Assembly: GCA_036269915.1 (NCBI GenBank)
Contig: DATBDM010000319.1
Coordinates: 1 to 28,899 of the forward strand
Direction of reading: 5' to 3'
From: DATBDM01 sp036269915
GTDB taxonomy: Bacteria; Actinomycetota; Thermoleophilia; Solirubrobacterales; Solirubrobacteraceae
DNA: 28,899 nucleotides
Shown here: in pieces, positions 22,383 to 28,899 of the stretch
Layout of the letters: every line of letters begins with the position of its first letter
Numbering within the stretch: position 1 is the stretch's first letter
Position numbers and translations under genes: made by a program
The notes under the pieces: generated by a model
The model's input: only the letters and a program-made list of their open reading frames with translations
Databases searched by the model: none
What the model was told of the DNA's origin: nothing

Positions 22383-23207
22383 GTGAGCGAATTCCACGTG
22401 GACGCCCACGGGGCGTCGATCAGCGGCGAGGAGTCGAGCGGGGAGCGCCCGGTGGTGCTGCTCCACGGGCTGACCGCGACGCGCCGCTACGTCGTGCTGG
22501 GCTCCCGGACGCTCGAGCGCGAGGGGCACCGGGTCGTTGCCTACGACGCGCGCGCCCACGGCCGCTCCTCGCCGGCCGCGGACGGCGACTACTCCTACGG
22601 CGCGATGGCCGGCGATCTGCTCGCGGTGCTCGACGCGGCGGGCATCGAGCGCGCCGTCCTCGCGGGTGCCTCGATGGGCGCGCACACGATCGCGGCGTTC
22701 GCGCTCGCCCATCCCGAGCGGCTCGCCGGCCTCGTGCTGATCACCCCGGCCTTCGATCCCGAGGACGACGATCCGGAGCGGTTGGAGCGCTGGGACCGGC
22801 TGTCGGACGGGCTGCGCGACGGGGGCGTCGACGGCTTCGTCGCCGCCTACGGCGAGCCGCAGGTGCCTGAGCGCTACCGCGACACGGTCATCACCGTCCT
22901 GCGCCAGCGCCTCTCCGCGCACGAGCATCCGGACGCGGTCGCCGATGCGCTGCGCGCCGTGCCCCGCTCGCGCCCCTTCGAGGCCTGGGAGCAGCTCGCG
23001 GAGATCGCGGTGCCCACCACCGTCGTCGTCTCGCGCGACGAGCTCGACCCCGAGCACCCGTACGCGATCGGCGAGTTCTACGCGGAGTCGATCCCCGGCG
23101 CCGAGCTGCGGACCGAGGAGGAGGGCAAGTCGCCGCTCGCCTGGCAGGGCGGGCAGCTCTCGCACGTGATCGCCGAGACGGCGGCGCGCGCGGGCGCGCG
23201 CGGCTAG
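22383..23207 (+). CDS. Alpha/beta hydrolase
   Basis: Probable serine hydrolase of 274 residues. Visible parts: oxyanion segment VVLLHGLTATRRY, AYDARAHGRS turn, nucleophile elbow GASMGAH (Ser about residue 98), a cap region after ITPAFDPEDD, the acid near VVVSRDELDPEH, and a candidate catalytic His in QLSHVIAE. Substrate unknown. GTG 22383 is used here; another in-frame GTG lies at 22365, and neither has a ribosome site. CATCCT six bases before 22383 would support the later start as leaderless. Its stop overlaps that of the convergent SRPBCC gene within CTAG. Confidence 0.88.
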   Translation: MSEFHVDAHGASISGEESSGERPVVLLHGLTATRRYVVLGSRTLEREGHRVVAYDARAHGRSSPAADGDYSYGAMAGDLLAVLDAAGIERAVLAGASMGAHTIAAFALAHPERLAGLVLITPAFDPEDDDPERLERWDRLSDGLRDGGVDGFVAAYGEPQVPERYRDTVITVLRQRLSAHEHPDAVADALRAVPRSRPFEAWEQLAEIAVPTTVVVSRDELDPEHPYAIGEFYAESIPGAELRTEEEGKSPLAWQGGQLSHVIAETAARAGARG

Positions 23208-23638
23208 TCCTCGAGGTAGCGGCGCAGGTTCGCGTGGTAGGCGGCGAACTGGCGGCGGAGCATCGGCGCGACGAGGCGGGAGATGAAGCGCATCGGGCCG
23301 CGAAGCTCGCCTTGGGCCACGAAGTGCACGCGGGTGCCGTCGTTGGCGGCCTCGAAGGTCCAGGTGCCGTCGATCGGCTGCGGGCCCTCGACGATGTGGG
23401 TGTGGACCCGCCGCGGGCGTTCGAACTCGGTGAACTCGACCACCTGCTCGAACTCCGGACCCATCGGGGGCTTGGTCCGCTCGCGGACCCGGCTGCCTTG
23501 GCGCATCGGCCCCTCGGTCAGCGGCTCGACCGACGTCTTCGACGTCTGCCACTCCGCCAGATGCGCCGGATCCGTGAGGTAGTCGAACACAGCCTCGGGC
23601 GACCGCGCGACGGTGAACGTCTCTTCCACCCGGAGCAT
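23204..23638 (-). CDS. SRPBCC-family protein
   Basis: 144-residue START-like protein with an N-terminal FTVARSPEAVFDYLTDPAHLAEWQ pattern and EFTEFERPRRVHTHIV, GTWTFEAANDGTRVHF strands, then a basic C-terminal helix (MRFISRLVAPMLRRQFAAYHANLRRYLE). It is a different paralogue from the SRPBCC protein at 5137-5571, with no close sequence match by eye. Likely binds a hydrophobic ligand; function unknown. It has a weak purine-rich ribosome site (GAGAGGGTGGG) before ATG 23638. It diverges from the DUF3052 gene. Confidence 0.85.
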   Translation of the reverse strand: MLRVEETFTVARSPEAVFDYLTDPAHLAEWQTSKTSVEPLTEGPMRQGSRVRERTKPPMGPEFEQVVEFTEFERPRRVHTHIVEGPQPIDGTWTFEAANDGTRVHFVAQGELRGPMRFISRLVAPMLRRQFAAYHANLRRYLED

Positions 23639-23687
23639 CGGCCCACCCTCTCACGCGCGCCCCACTTGCGTGGGCCAATCGGCTGTA

Positions 23688-23693
23688 TAGGGT
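23688..23693 (+). promoter_or_regulatory. -10-like hexamer TAGGGT before DUF3052 gene
   Basis: TAGGGT (within TATAGGGT) ends seven bases before the ATG at 23701; no Shine-Dalgarno sequence. Suggests a leaderless transcript. Confidence 0.5.
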
Positions 23694-23700
23694 CGGCGGC

Positions 23701-24120
23701 ATGAGCGCCGCGGGCTACTCGGGAACGCCGCTCCCGCGCAAGCTCGGCATCAAGCCCGGGCACCGGGTCGTGGTCGTGGGGGCGCCGGACGGCTTCGTGC
23801 GCGACACCCTCGGCGAGCTGCCCGACGGCGCGACGATCGGCGCGCACGTGGTCGCCGACGTGATCGTCGCCTTCTGCACGGCGCGGGCCGAGGTCGAGCG
23901 CCGGGTGCCGGAGCTGCGCGCGCGGATGGATCCGGCCGCCGGCCTGTGGATCGCCTGGCCCAAGCGCGCGTCCAAGGTGCCGACCGACGTCACCGAGGAC
24001 GTCGTGCGCGAGATCGCGCTCGGCGCGAGCCTCGTCGACAACAAGGTCTGCGCGATCGACGCGACCTGGTCCGGGCTGCGGCTCGTCATCCGCCTCGCCG
24101 ACCGGCCGGCCGCGGCCTGA
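23701..24120 (+). CDS. DUF3052 family protein
   Basis: 139-residue cytoplasmic protein of unknown function. The N-terminus GYSGTPLPRKLGIKPGHRVVVVGAPDGF is the family hallmark, followed by DVIVAFCTARAEVERRVPEL, LWIAWPKRASKVPTDVTEDVVREIAL and NKVCAIDATWSGLRLVIRL, matching the full domain. Relatives are widespread in actinomycetes and acidobacteria. The stop TGA is followed directly by an ATG that opens a MOSC-like remnant, suggesting the two once formed an operon. Confidence 0.92.
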   Translation: MSAAGYSGTPLPRKLGIKPGHRVVVVGAPDGFVRDTLGELPDGATIGAHVVADVIVAFCTARAEVERRVPELRARMDPAAGLWIAWPKRASKVPTDVTEDVVREIALGASLVDNKVCAIDATWSGLRLVIRLADRPAAA

Positions 24121-24213
24121 ATGCGGGCCGCGGCGCCCTGGCGCTATCCCGCCAAGTCGCTCGCCGGCGAGGCATGCGACGAGACACCATCTGCCGACGC
24201 CCGATCAGACTGA
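24121..24213 (+). pseudogene. Remnant of a MOSC-domain protein N-terminus
   Basis: A 30-codon reading frame starts with ATG immediately after the DUF3052 stop and reads MRAAAPWRYPAKSLAGEACD before drifting into an unrelated tail and a stop. WRYPxKS(L/M)xGE is the characteristic start of MOSC N-terminal beta-barrel proteins (YcbX-like, molybdenum-cofactor-related). No further MOSC sequence follows on either strand, so the gene seems truncated, with loss of its body near position 24180. The match is short, hence moderate confidence. Confidence 0.55.
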
Positions 24214-24235
24214 GCGCCGCGTTAGCGTGAAGCTG

Positions 24236-24302
24236 CATCCGGGCCCCTCCTTGGAAGGACTGAGTCGCTTGGCAGCTCTCAGCCTCCAAGGAGACCCGGA
24301 TG
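24236..24302. repeat. 67-base multi-stem inverted repeat
   Basis: Three nested stems: CATCCGGG (24236-24243) with CCCGGATG (24295-24302), CTCCTTGGA (24247-24255) with TCCAAGGAG (24285-24293), and CTGAG (24260-24264) with CTCAG (24278-24282), around a 13-base loop. It lies between convergent DUF3052/MOSC-remnant and amidase genes. It could be a bidirectional terminator, a structured RNA, or a small palindromic mobile repeat. On the upper strand the inner stem buries AAGGAG, which sits six bases before an ATG at 24300 opening a 28-codon frame (to 24386) antisense to the amidase end. Confidence 0.8.
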
Positions 24303-24325
24303 AACAACCCTCCTAGGAACTACAG

Positions 24326-25996
24326 CTACCGGACGCGCAGGGTTCGCTGGCGGCGGGTCTTGCCGGCGATCGCGGTCACGCGGTAGCGGCCGGTCGCCTT
24401 CAGCTTGCGGCGCACGCCGAAGCGCCCGCGCCGGACGCGCACGAAGCGCGACGTGTCCGTCCGCCAGCGCGAGCCGACGCGCCGCTCGATCACGAGCTGG
24501 ACGCGCTGCTGCGGATCGACCGTGCCGGTGATCTCCGCGCGCGTGCCGCGGCGCAACGTGCGCCGCCCGAGCTTGAGCGAGAGCAGCGCCAGGACGTCCA
24601 CGCGCACATTCGGCGAGGCGACCGGCGCGCGTGTCGCGTCGCCCGCGAACGTCGCGCGGAACAGCCCGCTCGACGGCGGTACGGACTCGATCGTCCACGC
24701 GCCGCCGGGACCGGCGATCGTCGAGGCGATCGCCGTCGGCGCCGAGCCCGCCGCCTGGTACTCGAGGGCGACGGTCGCGCCGGTCGCGTCCGAGCCGTCG
24801 GCGAAGCGCAGCGCGCCCGAGAACGCGACGGGCCGCTGGTACTTGACCGTGGCGGCGCTCGCGCGGACGGTGAGCCCCGTCGTCGCGACGGCGTACGGGA
24901 CCGCCTTGCGGCGCAGGCTCGGCAGCTGGCCGTAGAGCGCCGCGCCCGGGCAGCTCGTGCTGTCGCCGTCGCGGTGGCCGCAGACGCGATGCAGCGTCAC
25001 CTCGGTGCCCGCGGAGTAGCGATTGCTCGCGCCGCCCGCCGAGACCACCGTGACCTCGCCCCGCACGGGCACGCCATGCAGCGAGAGCTTCCAGCCGATG
25101 ACCCGCGCGAGCGACTTCAGGCCGGCGCTCGGGAACGCCTCGGACTCGAAGGTCCCGAGGCAGGCGATGCCGGTCGAGACCGAGTTGTAGCCCTGCGCCT
25201 GGGCGCCGACGACGGCCTGGTCGATGCCGCCGGCGCGGCCCTCGAAGATCTGGCCGAAGCGGTCGACGAGGAAGTTGTAGCCGATGTCGTTCCAGCCGTT
25301 GGAGTCGCGGTGGTAGCGCGCGATCCCGAGCACGATGCCGGCGGAGTCCTCGGGTCCGTACGTGTTCGCGTTGACCGTGTGGTGGACGAACGCCGCCTGC
25401 ACCTCGCCGTACTCCGGGCCGGTGCGGGGCGGCACGGAGCCGGCGCCCCACTCGCTGCGCGTGATCAGCGGGAACGGCGTCGTGACCTGCGCCGCGCGCC
25501 CGCGCCCGGCGGCGCGTGCACGGCGGTGCAGGCGCGCCGCCGCACGGCGGGCGAAGCGGGCCGTCGGCAGCGCGCGCACGAAGCGGGCGCGCAGCCCGCG
25601 GACGCTGCCCCGCAGGCGCAGCTGGTACTCGTCCGCCGTTCCGGTGAAGGCCGGGTCGGTGCCCGCGGGCGCGGCGCCCTCGTCCGGCCCGTGGTCGCCC
25701 GTGGCGTGCAGCGCCATCCACGGCGTCCACTGCCCGCCGCGGCGGCGCGCGCGGACCTGCGCCTGCGCGTTCGAGCCCGACGCCCAGCGGAGCCCGATCA
25801 GGTCGAAGCGACGTGGCGCGCGCAGCACGCGCGTGGTGCGCCAGGCGGCGGCGTGCGCGCCGCGGAGCTCGCCCGAGAGGTCGGACTCGAACAGCGCCGG
25901 GCGGGAGGCGAGAGCGGGGGAGAGGCGGGTGGCGCCGAGCAGCGCCGTCAGCGCGCCGGTCCGGAGCGCCTGTCTACGGGTGAGGGATACGGCCAC
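24326..25996 (-). CDS. Exported PGRP/amidase_2-type N-acetylmuramoyl-L-alanine amidase
   Basis: 556-residue secreted cell-wall amidase that would cleave the muramyl-L-alanine bond. The N-terminus has a twin-arginine-type signal (LTRRQALRTGALTALLGA ... ALA). Residues about 175-340 form the PGRP/amidase_2 domain: ITRSEWGAG, zinc-ligand segment FVHHTVNANTYG, YHRDSNGWNDIGYNFLVDRFGQIFEGR, VCGHRDGDSTSCPG (second His, conserved Cys). The C-terminal 200 residues are beta-rich Ig-like modules with an Arg-rich end (SLKLGRRTLRRGTRAEITG). The start codon is GTG 25996 without a strong ribosome site. Signal and domain order resemble actinobacterial amidases; wall attachment by the C-terminal modules is inferred. 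Confidence 0.92.
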   Translation of the reverse strand: MAVSLTRRQALRTGALTALLGATRLSPALASRPALFESDLSGELRGAHAAAWRTTRVLRAPRRFDLIGLRWASGSNAQAQVRARRRGGQWTPWMALHATGDHGPDEGAAPAGTDPAFTGTADEYQLRLRGSVRGLRARFVRALPTARFARRAAARLHRRARAAGRGRAAQVTTPFPLITRSEWGAGSVPPRTGPEYGEVQAAFVHHTVNANTYGPEDSAGIVLGIARYHRDSNGWNDIGYNFLVDRFGQIFEGRAGGIDQAVVGAQAQGYNSVSTGIACLGTFESEAFPSAGLKSLARVIGWKLSLHGVPVRGEVTVVSAGGASNRYSAGTEVTLHRVCGHRDGDSTSCPGAALYGQLPSLRRKAVPYAVATTGLTVRASAATVKYQRPVAFSGALRFADGSDATGATVALEYQAAGSAPTAIASTIAGPGGAWTIESVPPSSGLFRATFAGDATRAPVASPNVRVDVLALLSLKLGRRTLRRGTRAEITGTVDPQQRVQLVIERRVGSRWRTDTSRFVRVRRGRFGVRRKLKATGRYRVTAIAGKTRRQRTLRVR

Positions 25997-26032
25997 GGGA
26001 TTCGGAACACGCCGTGCGGCGCGAAGGAGCGA

Positions 26033-26479
26033 TCAGCGGCTCGCGCAGTCGGGGCAGGCCCCGCGCAGCACGACGTCGTGCGCGCCGACGTCGTAGCCGA
26101 GCCGCTCGGCGACGCCGTCGATCAGCCGCTCGAGCTCGGGGTCCTCGAAGGCGTCCATCTTCCCGCAGCGCTCGCAGATCGCGTGATGGTGGTGCTCGCC
26201 GCTGGGGTCGGCGGGCTCGAAGCAGGAGGTGCCGCCGACGTCGACGCGGTGGACGAGGTGCAGCTGCGCCAGCACGTCGAGCGCGCGGTAGACGCTGGCC
26301 AGCCCGACGCCGCGCCCGTCGCCGCGCAGACGGTCGTGGATCGCCTGGGCGCTGAGGCAGCAGTCCTGCGAGGCGAGCAGGTCCACGACCTCCTCGCGGG
26401 CGCCGCCCGTGCGGTGCCCGGTGCGGCGCAGCTCGCCGCGCGCGTGCTCGGCCCAGTCGCGCTGCTCGGTCGTCGCCAT
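26033..26479 (-). CDS. zur: Fur-family zinc regulator (Zur-like)
   Basis: 148-residue Fur-family repressor. The winged helix lies at about residues 10-85 (CLSAQAIHDRLR, GLASVYRALDVLAQLHLVHRV). The metal segment EHHHHAICERCGKMDAFEDPELE and the C-terminal CPDC give the two CxxC pairs of the structural zinc site. Direct divergence from a Znu-type importer and a palindromic box between them make Zur the best call over Fur. The ATG at 26479 is preceded by TACCAT seven bases away and no ribosome site; the longer frame upstream crosses the box and was rejected. Confidence 0.9.
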   Translation of the reverse strand: MATTEQRDWAEHARGELRRTGHRTGGAREEVVDLLASQDCCLSAQAIHDRLRGDGRGVGLASVYRALDVLAQLHLVHRVDVGGTSCFEPADPSGEHHHHAICERCGKMDAFEDPELERLIDGVAERLGYDVGAHDVVLRGACPDCASR

Positions 26480-26486
26480 CGGCCCG

Positions 26487-26492
26487 ATGGTA
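26487..26492 (-). promoter_or_regulatory. -10-like hexamer TACCAT before zur
   Basis: On the lower strand TACCAT ends seven bases before the zur ATG with no Shine-Dalgarno sequence. The palindromic box at 26517-26531 lies just upstream of where its -35 would be. Confidence 0.45.
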
Positions 26493-26516
26493 GCCCGCTT
26501 GGGCCGGACATGCGAC

Positions 26517-26531
26517 TGAGAATGATCCTCA
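26517..26531. promoter_or_regulatory. Zur box (7-1-7 inverted repeat)
   Basis: TGAGAATGATCCTCA is an inverted repeat around G26524 with one mismatched pair (A26521/C26527 positions), matching the TGAxAATGATxxTCA style of actinobacterial Zur sites. It ends one base before the -10 hexamer of znuB and lies upstream of the zur start, so zinc-loaded Zur could shut off the importer and its own gene. Confidence 0.8.
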
Positions 26532-26532
26532 G

Positions 26533-26538
26533 TAGCAT
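26533..26538 (+). promoter_or_regulatory. -10-like hexamer TAGCAT before znuB
   Basis: TAGCAT lies one base after the Zur box and eight bases before GTG 26547. Its position argues that translation starts at 26547, because GTG 26541 would precede the predicted transcription start. Confidence 0.5.
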
Positions 26539-26546
26539 GCGTGGGC

Positions 26547-27368
26547 GTGCCCGCGCCGTTCGACACGCCCTACATGCAGCGCGCCCTCGTCGAGGTACTG
26601 CTGCTTGCCGGGCTCGGCGGGGTGCTCGGCGCGTGGATCGTCCTGCGCCGCCTCGCGTTCTTCACGCACGGGGTCGGCACCGCCGCCTTCCCGGGACTCG
26701 TCGTCGCCGGCCCGCTCGGGATCGCGCCCCAACTCGCCGCGCTCGGCGCGGCGCTGATCTACGCCGGGGCGCTCGAGGCGCTCGCGCGCTCGCGCCGTGT
26801 CGCCATCGACGTCGCGACCGGGCTGCTGCTCGTCGGCGCGCTCGCCCTGGGCTCCGTGCTGGCCTCGAACGTGTTCGAGAGCGGGGCCGGGGTGGACCGG
26901 CTGCTGTTCGGGAGCCTGATCGGGCTCAACGCCCTCGATCTCTGGCTGACCGCCGCGGCGCTCGCGGCCGTGCTCGTGCTCGACGCCCTCGCGCGACGGT
27001 GGTGGCTCGCGGGCGGGATGGACCCCGACGGGGCGCGCGCGCTCGGCGTGCCGGTGCGCGCGGCCGACCTCGCGCTGCTCGTGGCCGTGGCCGTCGCCGT
27101 CGTGGTGTCGCTCGACGCAGTCGGCGCGCTGCTGGTCACCGTCGTGCTCGTCGTGCCCGCCGCGACCGTGCGGCTGCTCGCCCCGAGCCTGCGTGCGCTG
27201 CGGCTCGGCGCCGTCGCGCTCGGCGCCGCCGAGGGCGTGGTCGGCCTGATCCTGGCCTGGGAGCTCGACGTCGGCCCGGGACCGGTGCTGGCTGTCCTGG
27301 CGGGCGGCGTCTTCGCGGTCGTGGCGCTCGCGACCCGGCTCGCCCCGGGGCGGCTGGTGCGCGCATGA
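26547..27368 (+). CDS. znuB: Zinc/metal ABC transporter permease (ZnuB type), first copy
   Basis: Membrane subunit of a zinc/manganese importer, ABC-3 family, 273 residues and strongly hydrophobic. Family features: an N-terminal MQRALVEVLLLAGLGGVLGAWIVLRRLAFF helix, GVGTAAFPGLVV, RRVAIDVATGLLLVGALALG, FGSLIGLNALD (coupling loop) and VGALLVTVVLVVPAATVRLL. GTG 26547 is preferred over 26541 on promoter spacing. The stop overlaps the ATPase start as ATGA. A second, different permease follows the ATPase, so the transporter may use a heterodimer, as in TroCD/MntCD-like systems. The solute-binding protein is not in the window. Confidence 0.92.
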   Translation: MPAPFDTPYMQRALVEVLLLAGLGGVLGAWIVLRRLAFFTHGVGTAAFPGLVVAGPLGIAPQLAALGAALIYAGALEALARSRRVAIDVATGLLLVGALALGSVLASNVFESGAGVDRLLFGSLIGLNALDLWLTAAALAAVLVLDALARRWWLAGGMDPDGARALGVPVRAADLALLVAVAVAVVVSLDAVGALLVTVVLVVPAATVRLLAPSLRALRLGAVALGAAEGVVGLILAWELDVGPGPVLAVLAGGVFAVVALATRLAPGRLVRA

Positions 27369-28117
27369 CGCCCGCCGTCGCCGTCGAGGCGCTCGCGGGC
27401 GGCTACGTCGCCGGCGCCGACCGCCTGCGCGACGTCGACTTCGCGCTCGAGCCCGGTGCGGTCGCCGCCGTCCTCGGCCCCAACGGCGGCGGCAAGACGA
27501 CGCTGTTCCGCGCACTGCTCGGAGAGCTGCCGGTGCGCCGCGGCCGCGTCGAGCTGGCCGGGCTCCCCGCCTACGTCGCGCAGGCCGACCGCGCGCGGCT
27601 GGACTTTCCCGTCAGCGCGCTCGACGTAGCGCTGATGGGCGCGTATCGCCGCACGCCGCCGTGGCGGCGGATCGCCCGCGCCGACCGCGAGCGGGCGCGG
27701 GCGACGCTCGAGCGCGTCGGCCTCGGCGACCGCACCGCGACGTCGTTCGGCGCGCTCTCGGGCGGCCAGCGCCAACGGGTGCTGATCGCCCGCGCCCTGC
27801 TGCAGGACGCGCCGGTGCTGCTGCTCGACGAGCCGCTCTCGGGCGTCGACGCAGTCAGCGCCGCGCGCATCGATGCGCTGTTCGGCGAGCTGCGCGGCGA
27901 GGGCCGCACCCTGCTCGTCGCCACCCACGACGTGCAGCAGGCCCGCCGCTGGGACGCCGTGCTGTGCCTGCACGGCCGCCAGATCGCGTTCGGCGCGCCG
28001 GCCGAGGTGCTGACCACGGCCGTGCTGCAGGAGACCTACGGGGCCGAGCTGATCGTGCTGGCCGACGGCGAGCACGCGGTGGCGATCGACCACCACGGCC
28101 ACGAGCACGCGCCCTGA
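27365..28117 (+). CDS. znuC: Zinc/metal ABC transporter ATP-binding protein (ZnuC type)
   Basis: ATPase of the metal importer, 250 residues. Walker A is GPNGGGKTT (about residues 39-47), signature LSGGQRQRV, Walker B VLLLDEPLSGVD and switch His ATHD. The segment FPVSALDVALMGAYRRTPPWRRIARADRERA is characteristic of metal-type (Znu/Mnt) ATPases. The C-terminus ends in a His-rich tail (DHHGHEHAP) that could bind zinc. It starts in an ATGA overlap with the first permease and ends in a TGATG overlap with the second, so the three are likely translationally coupled under Zur. Confidence 0.94.
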   Translation: MTPAVAVEALAGGYVAGADRLRDVDFALEPGAVAAVLGPNGGGKTTLFRALLGELPVRRGRVELAGLPAYVAQADRARLDFPVSALDVALMGAYRRTPPWRRIARADRERARATLERVGLGDRTATSFGALSGGQRQRVLIARALLQDAPVLLLDEPLSGVDAVSAARIDALFGELRGEGRTLLVATHDVQQARRWDAVLCLHGRQIAFGAPAEVLTTAVLQETYGAELIVLADGEHAVAIDHHGHEHAP

Positions 28118-28899
28118 TGCTCGCCTGGCTGGTCCATCCCTTCGACGACGCGCTGATGCGCCGCGCGCTCGCCGAGGTGCTGGTCCTCTCGCTCGCCTGC
28201 GGGCCGCTCGGCGTCTGGGTCGTCCTGCACCGGCAGAGCTACGCCGCGGAGTCGATGGCCCACTCGATGCTCCCGGGGCTCGTGATCGCCGCCCTGGCCG
28301 GCGTGCCGCTGCTGCTCGGCGCCGTCGGCGGGGTCCTGGTCGGCGCGGCCGCGATCGCGCTGGCGGGCCGCGACGAGCGGCTCGGCGGCGACGTGGGCGT
28401 GGCGGTGGCCGTCTCCGCGCTGTTCGGTCTCGGCGGCATGCTCGCGCTCTCGCCGGCGGTCCCGCCGCGGCTGGGCGAGCTGCTCTTCGGCGACCTGCTG
28501 GGCGTCAGCGCCTCCGACCTCTGGCAGGCCGCGGCGCTGGCGGCGATCACCGCCGGCGCGCTGGCCCTCGGTCACCGGCGCTTCACGCTGAGCACCTTCG
28601 ACCGGGCCACGGCGCCGTCGCTCGGCGCGCGACCCGGCCGTTGGGACCTCGTGCTGCTGGCCCTGCTCGCGCTCGCCACGGTGGCCGCGGTTCGCGGCCT
28701 CGGCAACCTGCTGGCGGTGGCGCTCGTGCTCGCGCCGGGGGCGACGGCGCTGAACCTGACGCGGCGGCTCGGGTCCGCGCTCGCGGCGGCGATCGCCCTC
28801 GCGGCGCTCGCCGGCATCGGCGGCCTGCTCGTCTCCTACCACGCGCAGCTGGCCGCGGGCGCCTCCGTCGCGCTGTGCGCGGTGGCGCTGTTCGCGGCC
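28117..28899 (+). CDS. Zinc/metal ABC transporter permease, second copy (runs off window)
   Basis: Open reading frame of 261 codons still open at the window edge. Begins MLAWLVHPFDDALMRRALAEVL and contains the ABC-3 permease features YAAESMAHSMLPGLVI, GDVGVAVAVSALFGLGGML, RLGELLFGDLLGVSASDL (coupling loop), and RGLGNLLAVALVLAPGATALNL. It is clearly related to, but diverged from, the first permease at 26547. The ATG shares one base with the ATPase stop. It probably forms a heterodimeric channel with the first permease. The C-terminal end is not visible. Confidence 0.9.
   Translation, partial: MLAWLVHPFDDALMRRALAEVLVLSLACGPLGVWVVLHRQSYAAESMAHSMLPGLVIAALAGVPLLLGAVGGVLVGAAAIALAGRDERLGGDVGVAVAVSALFGLGGMLALSPAVPPRLGELLFGDLLGVSASDLWQAAALAAITAGALALGHRRFTLSTFDRATAPSLGARPGRWDLVLLALLALATVAAVRGLGNLLAVALVLAPGATALNLTRRLGSALAAAIALAALAGIGGLLVSYHAQLAAGASVALCAVALFAA

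Noticed and set aside
24974..28117. 1047-codon open frame on the upper strand running through the amidase and zur regions into the ATPase gene
   Set aside because: Only the last 250 codons are protein-like (ZnuC); the rest is low-complexity Arg/Ala sequence antisense to well-supported genes.
1..28899. CRISPR arrays, insertion sequences, integrases, prophage or rRNA/tRNA genes
   Set aside because: No regularly spaced repeats, transposase or integrase motifs, or RNA-gene signatures were seen on either strand.

Overview
The window is GC-rich DNA (third codon positions almost all G or C) with many GTG starts, four-base stop/start overlaps and little intergenic space. This fits an actinomycete. 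The gene content (zinc-ribbon FHA protein, single-motif RsiG-like protein, sigma-region-4/RskA-type membrane proteins, WS/DGAT, an actinobacterial ydaO riboswitch) suggests class Thermoleophilia (Solirubrobacterales-like). That placement is inference. No tRNA, rRNA, CRISPR array, insertion sequence or prophage gene was seen. No gene-free stretch exceeds 300 bases; the longest is about 270 bases (19528-19796) and holds a hairpin and a riboswitch.

Left block (2-7181): a Mn superoxide dismutase diverges from a rightward run of proS, a CDP-alcohol phosphatidyltransferase, an RsiG-like c-di-GMP-binding anti-sigma protein, a zinc-ribbon/FHA (GarA-like) protein, an FtsR-like MerR regulator, apt, an SRPBCC protein and an alkyl-DHAP-synthase-like flavoprotein. 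The pgsA - garA - ftsR order resembles the mycobacterial pgsA2...garA-Rv1828 region. The last four genes are linked by GTGA overlaps.

Sugar block (7209-15434): a six-gene leftward operon encodes a LacI regulator, a class I phosphomannose-isomerase-like protein, an FGGY kinase, and a ribose-type ABC importer (ATPase, permease, lipoprotein). It is flanked by a leftward PfkB-type kinase and a rightward DhnA-type aldolase. Near-identical palindromes with the core GACAACGTTGTC lie in front of the lacI operon and between the kinase and aldolase. Together they look like one locally regulated regulon for uptake, phosphorylation, isomerisation, second phosphorylation and cleavage of an unidentified sugar.

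Middle block (15444-24120): a sigma-region-4/transmembrane/RskA-like protein, a hotdog thioesterase, a DUF3105-like membrane protein, a WS/DGAT acyltransferase, an ECF sigma factor, a c-di-AMP (ydaO-type) riboswitch upstream of a secreted RlpA-like protein, DNA polymerase IV, a CnoX-like thioredoxin/TPR protein, an alpha/beta hydrolase, a second SRPBCC protein and a DUF3052 protein. Convergent pairs here abut or share stop bases. A (CCCG)4 tract sits exactly at the WS/DGAT-DUF3105 junction.

Right block (24121-28899): a 30-codon remnant resembling the N-terminus of a MOSC protein and a 67-base palindromic element lie between DUF3052 and a Tat-exported PGRP-type amidase. Then comes a divergent zinc locus: Zur/Fur regulator, a 7-1-7 palindromic box, and a znuB-znuC-znuB-like run with two permeases, the second cut by the window end.

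Many first-in-operon genes lack a Shine-Dalgarno sequence and instead carry a TANNNT hexamer 6-9 bases before the start codon, suggesting frequent leaderless transcription.
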